64,000 nucleotides of DNA from Bradyrhizobium sp. CSA112 (lineage in GTDB: Bacteria; Pseudomonadota; Alphaproteobacteria; Rhizobiales; Xanthobacteraceae). Location of the stretch: contig NZ_JAACFS010000001.1 in the NCBI RefSeq assembly GCF_029051645.1, positions 744,001 through 808,000 of the forward strand. Reading direction: 5' to 3'. A model generated the notes under the pieces. The model saw nothing but the letters and a program-made list of their open reading frames with translations. It made no database searches and was not told where the DNA came from. Every line of letters starts with the position of its first letter. Position 1 is the stretch's first letter. Shown piece by piece: positions 24,337-32,607 of this stretch. The position numbers and the translations under genes are program-made.

Positions 24337-25833
24337 ATGCGCTCAATCGGACACTTCATCGGCGGCAAAGAGGTCAAGGGCACTTCCGGGCGGACGGCCG
24401 ACGTTTTCGAGCCGATGACCGGCGACGTCCAGGCCAAGGTAGCGCTGGCGTCCAAAGCCGAGGTTCGCGCCGCCGTCGAAAACGCGAAGGCTGCACAGGT
24501 CGAGTGGGCCAACACCAATCCGCAGCGCCGCGCGCGCGTGATGATGAAGTTCCTCGAACTTGCACAGCGCGATTACGACAAGCTCGCCGACCTGCTGGCG
24601 CGAGAGCACGGCAAGACTGTTCCCGACGCCAAGGGCGATATCCAGCGGGGGCTTGAGGTCGTCGAATTCGCCTGCGGCATTCCGCATCTGATGAAGGGCG
24701 AATACACCGAGGGCGCCGGCCCCGGCATCGACATCTATTCGATGCGGCAGCCGCTGGGTGTGGTCGCCGGCATTACGCCATTCAATTTCCCGGCGATGAT
24801 CCCGATGTGGAAATTCGCGCCAGCGATCGCTTGCGGCAACGCTTTCATCCTGAAGCCGTCGGAGCGCGATCCCGGCGTGCCGATGATGCTGGCTGCATTG
24901 ATGATCGAGGCGGGTTTGCCGGCCGGCGTCCTCAATGTCGTCAACGGCGACAAGGAAGCGGTCGACGCCATTCTCGACGATCCCGACATCAAGGCAGTCG
25001 GTTTCGTCGGCTCGTCGCCGATCGCGCAATATATTTATGAGCGCGCGGCGGCCACCGGCAAGCGTGCGCAGTGTTTTGGCGGCGCCAAGAACCACGCCAT
25101 CGTCATGCCCGATGCCGACATGGACCAGACCGTCGATGCGCTGATCGGCGCGGGCTACGGCTCGGCCGGCGAGCGCTGCATGGCGATTTCGGTGGCGGTG
25201 CCCGTCGGCAAGCCCACCGCCGACCGGCTGATGGAAAAGCTGATCCCGCGCGTCGAATCCCTGAAGATCGGCACCTCGATCGATCCCTCCGCCGATTACG
25301 GTCCGCTGGTGACGAAAGAAGCGCTCGACCGCGTCAGGAACTATGTCGATATCGGCATCAAGGAAGGCGCCACGCTCGCTGTCGACGGCCGCGGCTTCAA
25401 GATGCAGGGCTATGAAAACGGCTTCTACATGGGCGGCTGCCTGTTCGACAACGTCACCAAGGACATGCGGATATACAAGGAAGAGATCTTTGGTCCGGTG
25501 CTCTCGGTGGTGCGCGCCCACGACTACAAGGAAGCGCTGGCGCTGCCATCGGACCATGATTACGGCAACGGTGTCGCGATCTTCACCCGCGACGGTGATG
25601 CCGCACGGGACTTCGCAGCCAAGGTGAACGTCGGCATGGTCGGCATCAACGTGCCGATCCCGGTGCCGATTGCGTACTACACCTTCGGCGGCTGGAAGAA
25701 GTCCGGCTTCGGCGATCTCAACCAGCATGGTCCGGATTCGATCCGCTTCTACACCAAGACCAAGACGATCACCTCGCGCTGGCCGTCCGGCGTCAAGGAA
25801 GGCGCTGAGTTCTCGATCCCGACGATGAATTGA
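24337..25833 (+). CDS. mmsA: Methylmalonate-semialdehyde dehydrogenase (CoA-acylating)
   Basis: 498 residues of the aldehyde dehydrogenase superfamily. It oxidises methylmalonate semialdehyde with NAD+ and CoA to propionyl-CoA, the last step of valine breakdown. Family marks are IGHFIGGKEVKGTSGRTADVFEPMTG at the start, the NAD segment GITPFNFPAMIPMWKFAPAI, and the catalytic cysteine in YGSAGERCMAISVAVP. The C-terminal YYTFGGWKKSGFGD is intact. The ATG follows a GGGAG ribosome-binding site. It leads the valine gene block, facing a LysR regulator. Confidence 0.96.
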   Translation: MRSIGHFIGGKEVKGTSGRTADVFEPMTGDVQAKVALASKAEVRAAVENAKAAQVEWANTNPQRRARVMMKFLELAQRDYDKLADLLAREHGKTVPDAKGDIQRGLEVVEFACGIPHLMKGEYTEGAGPGIDIYSMRQPLGVVAGITPFNFPAMIPMWKFAPAIACGNAFILKPSERDPGVPMMLAALMIEAGLPAGVLNVVNGDKEAVDAILDDPDIKAVGFVGSSPIAQYIYERAAATGKRAQCFGGAKNHAIVMPDADMDQTVDALIGAGYGSAGERCMAISVAVPVGKPTADRLMEKLIPRVESLKIGTSIDPSADYGPLVTKEALDRVRNYVDIGIKEGATLAVDGRGFKMQGYENGFYMGGCLFDNVTKDMRIYKEEIFGPVLSVVRAHDYKEALALPSDHDYGNGVAIFTRDGDAARDFAAKVNVGMVGINVPIPVPIAYYTFGGWKKSGFGDLNQHGPDSIRFYTKTKTITSRWPSGVKEGAEFSIPTMN

Positions 25834-25848
25834 TGGTGTAGCCCAGGC

Positions 25849-25933
25849 CGTCATTGCGAGCGCAGCGAAGCAATCCATATTGCCGCGAAAAGGAAGAATG
25901 GATTGCTTCGTCGCTTCGCTCCTCGCAAAGACG
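25849..25933. repeat. Palindromic repeat, family B copy 1, inside the valine operon
   Basis: Arms cgtcattgcgagcgcagcga and cgtcgcttcgctcctcgcaa with agcaatccat / atggattgct inside. It separates mmsA from the acyl-CoA dehydrogenase and ends 20 bases before that ATG. Other copies are at 33847 and 51618. Confidence 0.9.
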
Positions 25934-25953
25934 AGAAGAATGAGCAGCCCAGA

Positions 25954-27099
25954 ATGCAGTTCGCTCTCAATGAGGACCAGACGGCGGTTCGCGACATGGC
26001 GCGCGAATTCGCCGCGGAGAAAATCGCACCGCATGCGCTGCGCTGGGATGAGGAGAAGCATTTCCCTGTCGACGTGATGCGGGAAGCGGCCACGCTCGGC
26101 ATGGGCGGGATCTATATCCGCGATGATGTCGGCGGCTCCGGCATGACCCGCTTCGACGCCGCGCTGATCTTCGAGGCGCTGGCGACCGGTTGTCCGACCG
26201 TGTCGGCCTACATCTCGATCCACAACATGGCCTCGTGGATGATCGACGCCTACGGCAACGACATCCAGCGGCAGAAATGGCTGCCGAAGCTCTGCACCAT
26301 GGAACTGTTGGCGAGCTATTGCCTGACCGAGCCGGGCTCCGGCTCAGACGCCGCGGCGCTCCGCACCCGCGCGGTGCGCGACGGCGATCACTATGTGCTC
26401 AACGGCCAGAAGCAGTTTATCTCCGGCGCCGGCGGCGGCGACCTCTATGTCGTGATGGTGCGGACCGGCGGCGACGGGCCCGGCGGCATCTCGACGCTGG
26501 TGATCGACGGCGACACGCCCGGGCTCTCACTCGGCGCCAACGAACGCAAGATGGGCTGGAATGCGCAGCCGACCCGCGCGGTGATATTCGAGAACGCGCG
26601 CGTGCCGGTCGAAAACCGGCTGGGCGAAGAGGGCATCGGCTTCAAGATCGCAATGGCCGGGCTCGACGGTGGCCGTATCAACATCGCCGCATGTTCGCTC
26701 GGCGGCGCGCAAAGCGCGCTCGAAAAATCGCTCGCCTACATGAAGGAGCGAAAAGCCTTCGGCAAGCGCCTTGATGAATTCCAGGCGCTGCAGTTCCGTC
26801 TCGCCGACATGGCGACCGAACTGGAGGCGGCGCGGACTTTTGTCTGGCGTGCCGCCGCCGCCCTCGACCGCAAGGATACCGACGCCACCATGCTGTGCGC
26901 GATGGCAAAACGCTTCGGCACCGACGTCGGTTTCGAGGTCGCCAACCAAGCGCTGCAACTGCATGGCGGCTACGGTTACCTCAGCGAATACGGTATTGAG
27001 AAGATCGTGCGCGACCTGCGCGTGCACCAGATCCTGGAAGGGACCAACGAAATCATGCGGCTGATCGTGTCGCGCAAGATGATCGAGGGCGCGCGATGA
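25954..27099 (+). CDS. Isobutyryl-CoA dehydrogenase-like acyl-CoA dehydrogenase
   Basis: 381 residues from the ATG at 25954 (MQFALNEDQTAVRDMAREFA); an earlier frame start would read out of repeat B1. The FAD loop SYCLTEPGSGSDAA is intact. The C-terminus has LHGGYGYLSEYGIEKIVRDLRVHQILEGTNEIMR, with the normal catalytic Glu in EGT. Located between mmsA and the 3-hydroxyisobutyryl-CoA hydrolase, it most likely oxidises isobutyryl-CoA to methacrylyl-CoA. That substrate is inferred from context. Confidence 0.92.
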   Translation: MQFALNEDQTAVRDMAREFAAEKIAPHALRWDEEKHFPVDVMREAATLGMGGIYIRDDVGGSGMTRFDAALIFEALATGCPTVSAYISIHNMASWMIDAYGNDIQRQKWLPKLCTMELLASYCLTEPGSGSDAAALRTRAVRDGDHYVLNGQKQFISGAGGGDLYVVMVRTGGDGPGGISTLVIDGDTPGLSLGANERKMGWNAQPTRAVIFENARVPVENRLGEEGIGFKIAMAGLDGGRINIAACSLGGAQSALEKSLAYMKERKAFGKRLDEFQALQFRLADMATELEAARTFVWRAAAALDRKDTDATMLCAMAKRFGTDVGFEVANQALQLHGGYGYLSEYGIEKIVRDLRVHQILEGTNEIMRLIVSRKMIEGAR

Positions 27100-28169
27100 C
27101 GGATGCGATTGTTGCAGAAGGCGACCTGATCGCGCGCAAGGAAGGTTCGGCCGGCATCCTCCGCCTGAACCGGCCGAAGGCCATCAATGCCGTGACGCTG
27201 GAGATGTTCCACGACATCGACAAGGCGCTCGATGCGTTCGAGGCCGATCCTGCCGTCGCCGTGATCCTGCTGGAAGGCGCGGGCGAGCGCGGCCTGTGCG
27301 CCGGCGGTGATATCCGCGCGCTCTGGGAAAGCTCGAAAGTGAAGGGCGATCTCGGCAAGGTCCTGTGGCGCGACGAATACATCCTCAACGCCCGCATCAA
27401 GAAATTCCCGAAACCGTACGTCGCCTTCATGGACGGCATCGTGATGGGCGGCGGCGTCGGGCTATCAGCGCATTCCAGCCATCGCGTCGTCACCGACAAG
27501 ACGAAATTGGCCATGCCCGAGGTCGGCCTCGGCTTCTTCCCCGATGTCGGCGGCACCTGGCTGCTGTCGCATTCGCCCGGAGAGATTGGCACCTATTTCG
27601 GATTGACCGGGCAGATCATGAATGGCCCGGACGCGATCCATGCCGGCTTTGCCGATGCCGTCGTGCCATCGGCCAAACTGCCTGCCTTGCGCGAGGCTCT
27701 CACCAAGGTTCGCGACGGGATTACCTCGGCGGAGGTTAAAGCCCTGATCGCGGGATTTGCCACCGGCGAGACCGCAGGTCCCGTCGCGGCGACGCAGGAC
27801 GAGATCGATCGTTGGTTCGCGCACGACCGGATGGAAGCCATCATCGCGGCTCTACAACGCGACGGTTCGGATCTCGCACAGGCGACGCTGAAGACGCTGA
27901 ACGAAAAGTCGCCGCGCGGCATGGTGGTGACGCTGAGACTGCTGCGGCTGGCGCGTACGGCCCGCTCGCTGGAGGAATGCCTGGTGCGGGAATATCGCGC
28001 CGCGCTGGAAGTGTTTGCCAGCGACGATTTTCGCGAGGGCGTGCGCGCCGCAGTGATCGACAAGGACCGCAATCCAAAATGGTCGCCGCCGCGGATCGAA
28101 GATGTGACGCCGGAAATGGTCGCGCCTTATTTCGCCGAGATCGGCGCGGACGAACTGAAATTTCCCTGA
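27096..28169 (+). CDS. 3-Hydroxyisobutyryl-CoA hydrolase
   Basis: 357 residues of the crotonase superfamily in the longer HIBCH form. Oxyanion-hole segments are GERGLCAGGDIRALWE and FMDGIVMGGGVGLSAHSSHRVV, followed by MPEVGLGFFPDVGGTWLL, which is diagnostic of the hydrolase. It removes CoA from 3-hydroxyisobutyryl-CoA, releasing the free acid for MmsB. Its ATG overlaps the stop of the dehydrogenase gene (ATGA), and mmsB starts 34 bases later. Confidence 0.93.
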   Translation: MTDAIVAEGDLIARKEGSAGILRLNRPKAINAVTLEMFHDIDKALDAFEADPAVAVILLEGAGERGLCAGGDIRALWESSKVKGDLGKVLWRDEYILNARIKKFPKPYVAFMDGIVMGGGVGLSAHSSHRVVTDKTKLAMPEVGLGFFPDVGGTWLLSHSPGEIGTYFGLTGQIMNGPDAIHAGFADAVVPSAKLPALREALTKVRDGITSAEVKALIAGFATGETAGPVAATQDEIDRWFAHDRMEAIIAALQRDGSDLAQATLKTLNEKSPRGMVVTLRLLRLARTARSLEECLVREYRAALEVFASDDFREGVRAAVIDKDRNPKWSPPRIEDVTPEMVAPYFAEIGADELKFP

Positions 28170-28203
28170 TCAAAGCAGAAAAGTTCAAAGCGGAGGATTC
28201 GAG

Positions 28204-29091
28204 ATGGCAAATATCGCATTCATTGGCCTCGGCAACATGGGCGGGCCGATGGCGGCCAATCTGGTCAAGGCCGGCCACAAGGTCACCGCGTTCGATCTGG
28301 TGGCGGCGTCGCGCGATCAGGCCAAGGCCGACGGCGCCACGATCGCCGAGAGTTCGGTCGCTTCCGTCAAGGGCGCGGACGTCGTCATCACCATGCTGCC
28401 CGCGGGCAAGCATGTGCTTTCGGTCTGGAACGAAGTCGTCCCTGTCATGACCAAGGGCACGCTGATCATCGATTGCTCGACCATCGACGTCGAGAGCGCC
28501 AAGCAGGCGCATGCGCTCGCTGCGAAGCACGGCGCGCTCTCGGTCGACGCGCCGGTGTCGGGCGGCACGGGCGGCGCCAAGGGTGCGACGCTGACCTTCA
28601 TGTGCGGCGGCGAGGAGAAGGCCTTTGCGGCGGCGAAGCCCGCGCTGGAGAACATGGGCAAGAAGATCGTCCATTGCGGCGGCGCCGGCGCGGGACAGGC
28701 GGCCAAGATCTGCAACAACATGATCCTCGGCATTTCCATGATCGGTGTCGGCGAGGCCTTTGCGCTCGCAGAAAAGCTGGGCCTGTCGCATCAGGCGCTG
28801 TTCGATGTCGCCTCGACCTCTTCGGGCCAATGCTGGGCGCTCACTTCCTATTGCCCGGTGCCGGGCCCGGTGCCGGCCTCGCCCGCAAACAACGGCTACA
28901 AGCCGGGCTTTGCCTCGGCGCTGATGGTGAAGGACCTGACGCTGGCGCAGGACGCGGCCAACGCCGCCGGCGCCGTGACACCGCTCGGCAAGCACGCGCA
29001 GGAGATCTACAAGGCCTTCGACGCCGCCGGCCATGGCGGGGTGGATTTTTCCGGAATTATCCAGCACGTTAGGAGCCTCGCCGGGAAATAA
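28204..29091 (+). CDS. mmsB: 3-Hydroxyisobutyrate dehydrogenase
   Basis: 295 residues. The NAD-binding fold opens at IAFIGLGNMGGPMAANLVKAGH. The substrate loop DAPVSGGTGGAKGATLTFMCGG and the catalytic lysine region GAGAGQAAKICNNMILGISM follow, all as in MmsB. It oxidises 3-hydroxyisobutyrate to methylmalonate semialdehyde, the substrate of MmsA 2.4 kb upstream. A GGAGG precedes the ATG. The acyl-CoA synthetase starts ten bases after its stop. Confidence 0.96.
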   Translation: MANIAFIGLGNMGGPMAANLVKAGHKVTAFDLVAASRDQAKADGATIAESSVASVKGADVVITMLPAGKHVLSVWNEVVPVMTKGTLIIDCSTIDVESAKQAHALAAKHGALSVDAPVSGGTGGAKGATLTFMCGGEEKAFAAAKPALENMGKKIVHCGGAGAGQAAKICNNMILGISMIGVGEAFALAEKLGLSHQALFDVASTSSGQCWALTSYCPVPGPVPASPANNGYKPGFASALMVKDLTLAQDAANAAGAVTPLGKHAQEIYKAFDAAGHGGVDFSGIIQHVRSLAGK

Positions 29092-29101
29092 CGGGGACCT
29101 G

Positions 29102-30832
29102 ATGACGACATTCCAGGAAGCGCGCGCCTTTCTGCTCAAGCACCGCACCGACTATGATGCGGCTGTGAAGGGGTTTCGCTGGCCGGACCCTGGTCCCTTC
29201 AACTGGGCGCTGGACTGGTTCGATGCGGAACTTGCTGAGAATGCCGACAGCCGGGACCGTACCGCGCTCTGGATCGTCGATCCCGGCAACAGGGAGACGA
29301 AACTTTCCTTCGCGACACTGTCGCGTCGTTCCAACCAGGTCGCGAATTTTTTGCGCGCGCAGGGCCTGAAGCGCGGCGACCATCTGCTGCTATTGCTCGG
29401 CAATGTCGTGCCGCTGTGGGAGACGATGCTGGCAGCGATGAAGCTCGGCGTGGTCGTGATCCCCGCGACCACGCTGCTGACCCCGGATGAATTGCGCGAC
29501 CGGCTCGATCGCGGCAAGGCGAGGGTTGTGGTGGCCTCGCAGGATCAGGTTGCGAAGTTTGCCGGCCTCGGCAGCGACAATCTGGTGCGGATCGTGGTCG
29601 GCGCGGCGTCGAAGCACGACGGCTGGCTGCCGTTCGAGCAGGCCGCGAGTGCGTCGGAGGAGTACGTGCCTGACGGTCCGACCAACGCCGACGATCCGAT
29701 GCTGCTCTATTTCACCTCGGGCACCACGGCAAAACCGAAACTTGTGCGGCACAGCCAGCGCAGCTATTCAGTCGGCGCGCTGTCGACGATGTTCTGGCTC
29801 GGCCTGCAGCCAGGCGACGTGCATCTGAACATTTCCTCGCCGGGCTGGGCCAAGCATGCCTGGAGCTGCTTCTTCGCGCCATGGAATGCTGGCGCCACCG
29901 TGTTCGTGGTCAACCAGCCGCGCTTCGATGCCAAAGCCTTGCTCGCGACCATCGGTCGCTGCGGCGTCACCACGCTGTGCGCGCCGCCGACGGTGTGGCG
30001 GCTGTTCATCCAGGAGAGGCTCGCGGATTTCAAGGTAAGCCTGCGCGAGGTCTGCGGCGCGGGCGAGCCGCTCAATCCCGAAGTGATCGACCAGGTGAAG
30101 GCGGCGTGGGGCCTCACCATCCGCGACGGTTACGGCCAGACCGAGACTACCGCGCTCGCCGGCAACTCGCCGGGTCAGAAAGTCAAGGTCGGCTCGATGG
30201 GCCGCCCGCTGCCGGGTTACCGCGTGCAGATCACCGACGGCGACGGCCACGTCACCAAAGAGGGCGAGGTCACGCTGGTGCTCGGCGCCGACCGTCCCGC
30301 GGGCCTGATGCAGGGATATCAGGGCGAAGACGGCAAACTGAACGGGGCGGACGGCGATCTCTACCGCAGCGGCGACGTGGTGTTTGCCGACGACGAGGGC
30401 TATCTCACTTTCGTCGGCCGCTCCGACGACGTCTTCAAATCCTCCGACTACCGCATCAGTCCGTTCGAGCTGGAAAGCGTTTTGCTCGAACATGAATCGG
30501 TAGCCGAAGCTGCGGTCGTCCCAAGTCCCGATCCGATCCGGCTCGCGATCCCGAAGGCCTATGTGCTGTTGGTATCGGGCGTGGAGCGTTCACCGGAAAC
30601 CGCGCTGTCGATCTTCAAGCACCTGCACACACGCCTTGCGCCGTTCAAGCGCATTCGCAAAATCGAGCTGGTGACGGAACTGCCGAAGACGATCTCCGGC
30701 AAAATCCGCCGCGTGCAGTTGCGCCGGCTCGAACATGAGAATAATCGGAGCGATGCGTTGCGCGGGGCCGAGTTCCGCGAAGAAGAATTCCCGGAACTGC
30801 AGAAGGTGCGGACCGCGGGGCTGGAGAGTTAA
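29102..30832 (+). CDS. AMP-forming acyl-CoA synthetase
   Basis: 576 residues of the ANL superfamily. The ATP loop LLYFTSGTTAKPKLVRHSQRS, the motif RDGYGQTETTALAG, the hinge region YRSGDVVFADDEGYLTFVGRSDDVFKSSDYRIS, and the C-terminal catalytic lysine in ELPKTISGKIRR are all present. Layout fits acetyl/medium-chain acyl-CoA synthetases. The ATG at 29102 is ten bases after mmsB and MaoC follows after three bases, so it belongs to the same transcript. The acid it activates is not known. Confidence 0.92.
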   Translation: MTTFQEARAFLLKHRTDYDAAVKGFRWPDPGPFNWALDWFDAELAENADSRDRTALWIVDPGNRETKLSFATLSRRSNQVANFLRAQGLKRGDHLLLLLGNVVPLWETMLAAMKLGVVVIPATTLLTPDELRDRLDRGKARVVVASQDQVAKFAGLGSDNLVRIVVGAASKHDGWLPFEQAASASEEYVPDGPTNADDPMLLYFTSGTTAKPKLVRHSQRSYSVGALSTMFWLGLQPGDVHLNISSPGWAKHAWSCFFAPWNAGATVFVVNQPRFDAKALLATIGRCGVTTLCAPPTVWRLFIQERLADFKVSLREVCGAGEPLNPEVIDQVKAAWGLTIRDGYGQTETTALAGNSPGQKVKVGSMGRPLPGYRVQITDGDGHVTKEGEVTLVLGADRPAGLMQGYQGEDGKLNGADGDLYRSGDVVFADDEGYLTFVGRSDDVFKSSDYRISPFELESVLLEHESVAEAAVVPSPDPIRLAIPKAYVLLVSGVERSPETALSIFKHLHTRLAPFKRIRKIELVTELPKTISGKIRRVQLRRLEHENNRSDALRGAEFREEEFPELQKVRTAGLES

Positions 30833-30835
30833 TCA

Positions 30836-31315
30836 ATGAATGAAGTCTGGAAGAAGCCGCCGGTCTCCTTTGAGGCCTATCAGGCCATGGTCGGCAAGGA
30901 GATCGGTGTGTCGTCCTGGCACCTGATCGACCAGAACCGCATCAACGTTTATGCCGATGTGATCGAGGACCATCAGTTCATCCATGTCGACCCTGAAAGG
31001 GCGAAGAAGGAAACCTCGTTCGGCAACACCATCGCGCATGGCTTCCTGACGATGTCCCTGATGAGCATCATGTCCTATGAGGTCATGCCCGTCATCGAAA
31101 GCACGGCGATGGGCGTCAATTACGGTTTCGACAAGCTGCGCTTCCTCTCGCCGGTCCGCGCCGGCTCGCGCGTCCGCGGCCGCTTTACGCTCATGGAGGC
31201 CAAGCTGCGCAAGCCGAAAGAGCTGCAGTCGCGCACCAACGTGACCGTCGAAATCGAGGGCGAGGATAAGCCCGCGCTGGTAGCCGACTGGATCGGGCTG
31301 ATCTATTTCGCGTGA
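30836..31315 (+). CDS. MaoC-family enoyl-CoA hydratase
   Basis: 159 residues with one hotdog domain. The hydratase 2 motif is visible as QNRINVYADVIEDHQFIHVDPERAKKETSFGNTIAHGFLTMSL, with the Asp/His pair (D-HQFIHVD and AHGFLT) of R-specific enoyl-CoA hydratases. It begins three bases after the acyl-CoA synthetase stop. It may hydrate the acyl-CoA made by that enzyme, or supply (R)-3-hydroxyacyl-CoA for polyester synthesis. Confidence 0.9.
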   Translation: MNEVWKKPPVSFEAYQAMVGKEIGVSSWHLIDQNRINVYADVIEDHQFIHVDPERAKKETSFGNTIAHGFLTMSLMSIMSYEVMPVIESTAMGVNYGFDKLRFLSPVRAGSRVRGRFTLMEAKLRKPKELQSRTNVTVEIEGEDKPALVADWIGLIYFA

Positions 31316-31325
31316 TCTTTCAGCC

Positions 31326-31356
31326 CGTCATTGCCGGGCTTGACCCGGCCATCCAT
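31326..31356. repeat. Short repeat, family I copy 1
   Basis: cgtcattgccgggcttgacc followed by cggccatccat, also seen at 38417-38449. It has short inverted gccgggc-ttga-cccggc arms. Confidence 0.65.
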
Positions 31357-31394
31357 CGCTGCTCAAAAACTGTCAATCGCGCGCTGCGGCCTTA

Positions 31395-31537
31395 CCCTCT
31401 CCCCTTGTGGGAGAGGGTGGCGCAATCGAGCGGAGCGAGATGAAGCCGGGTGAGGGGTCTCTCTCCGCGGCGACAGACCCCTCATCCGGCACGGACTTCG
31501 TCCGCGCCACCTTCTCCCACAAGGGGAGAAGGGAAGA
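31395..31537. repeat. Long inverted repeat between maoC-type and SDR genes
   Basis: Left edge ccctctccccttgtgggaga, right edge cttctcccacaaggggagaa; inner arms gatgaagccgggtgaggggt and gacccctcatccggc. The whole could fold into a long cruciform or RNA stem. It interrupts the co-directional block but leaves a good ribosome-binding site before the gene at 31555. Confidence 0.8.
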
Positions 31538-31554
31538 AGAACTAGGAATTTCGG

Positions 31555-32472
31555 ATGGCAATCAGGTTTGACGGACGCGTCGCTATCGTCACGGGCGCGG
31601 GCAATGGTTTGGGACGGGCGCATGCATTGGGGCTCGCGAGCCGCGGCGCCAAGGTGGTGGTCAACGATTTCGGCGGCGCGCGCGACGGCACCGGCGGCTC
31701 GCCGACGCCGGCCGAAGCCGTGGTCGAAGAAATCCGCAAAGCCGGCGGCACGGCGATGGCCGACGGTGCGGACGTTTCGAAGTTCGGACAAGTCACGGCG
31801 ATGGTCGAGCGGGCTACGAAGGAATGGGGCAGCGTTGATCTCCTGTGCGCCAACGCCGGCATTCTCCGCGACAAGTCGTTCGCAAAAATGGACGTCGCCG
31901 ACTTTGCCAAGGTGCTCGACGTCCATCTCGTCGGTACGTTTTACTGCTGCAAGGCGGTGTGGGATGGCATGCGTGAGCGCAACTACGGCCGCATCGTCCT
32001 GACCACCTCGTCGTCGGGCCTGTTCGGTAATTTCGGCCAGGCCAATTACGGCGCAGCCAAAGCCGGAATGGTCGGCCTGATGAACGTGCTGGCCGAGGAA
32101 GGCCGCAAGAACAACATCCGCGTCAACACGATCTCGCCGACCGCGGCGACCCGGATGACGGAAGAGCTGCTGCCGCCGCAGGCGCTGGCCTTGATGCGCC
32201 CCGAGGCAATTACGCCGGCGGTGGAGTACCTGCTCAGCGAGGACGCTCCGACCCGCACCATCATGGGCGCCGGCGCGGGCTCGTTCGCGGTGATCAAGAT
32301 CATCGAGACCGAGGGCATCAACTTAGCCCAGTCCGACTGGACGCCGGACGCGATCGCGGCACATTTCGCCGAGATCGACGATGTCTCGAAAGCCAAGGCG
32401 CTGCAGGGCGCGTTCGAGCAGACGCAGAAGTATGTGGCACAAGCGGCCGCACGGGCCGGGATCAAGCTGTAG
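31555..32472 (+). CDS. Short-chain dehydrogenase of the peroxisomal multifunctional-enzyme type
   Basis: 305 residues. The NAD(P) fold TGAGNGLGRAHALGLASRGAKVVVNDFGG is followed by the NAG segment (CANAGILRDKSFAKM) and the catalytic Ser-Tyr-Lys (TTSSSGLFGNFGQANYGAAKAG). The opening and the ILRDKS segment are characteristic of the 3-hydroxyacyl-CoA dehydrogenase unit of type 2 multifunctional enzymes. It sits after a MaoC hydratase, the other half of such enzymes, so the two may carry out consecutive beta-oxidation steps. Confidence 0.9.
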   Translation: MAIRFDGRVAIVTGAGNGLGRAHALGLASRGAKVVVNDFGGARDGTGGSPTPAEAVVEEIRKAGGTAMADGADVSKFGQVTAMVERATKEWGSVDLLCANAGILRDKSFAKMDVADFAKVLDVHLVGTFYCCKAVWDGMRERNYGRIVLTTSSSGLFGNFGQANYGAAKAGMVGLMNVLAEEGRKNNIRVNTISPTAATRMTEELLPPQALALMRPEAITPAVEYLLSEDAPTRTIMGAGAGSFAVIKIIETEGINLAQSDWTPDAIAAHFAEIDDVSKAKALQGAFEQTQKYVAQAAARAGIKL

Positions 32473-32484
32473 CGCAAAGCCGGT

Positions 32485-32580
32485 GCGTAGGGTGGGCAAA
32501 GGCGCACTTGCGCCGTGCCCACCATGCATCCGCGATGCTGGTGATAATGGTGGGCACGCTTCGCTTTGCCCACCCTACGC
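32485..32580. repeat. Palindromic intergenic repeat, family F copy 2
   Basis: gcgtagggtgggcaaaggcg at the left and tttgcccaccctacgc at the right, with gtgcccacc / ggtgggcac inside. It matches the copy at 106-231 and lies between the SDR and flavoprotein genes. Confidence 0.85.
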
Positions 32581-32607
32581 ACGGTCAATTCGGCCTACAT
32601 TCGCCCC

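Noticed and set aside
24343..26223. Long minus-strand frame (626 codons) opposite mmsA and the next gene
   Set aside because: It crosses two clear genes and a repeat, and shows His/Asp/Arg-rich antisense composition without any domain.
31395..31537. Possible CRISPR-like or structured RNA locus
   Set aside because: There is one large inverted repeat, not regularly spaced direct repeats, and its arms look like a common intergenic element.
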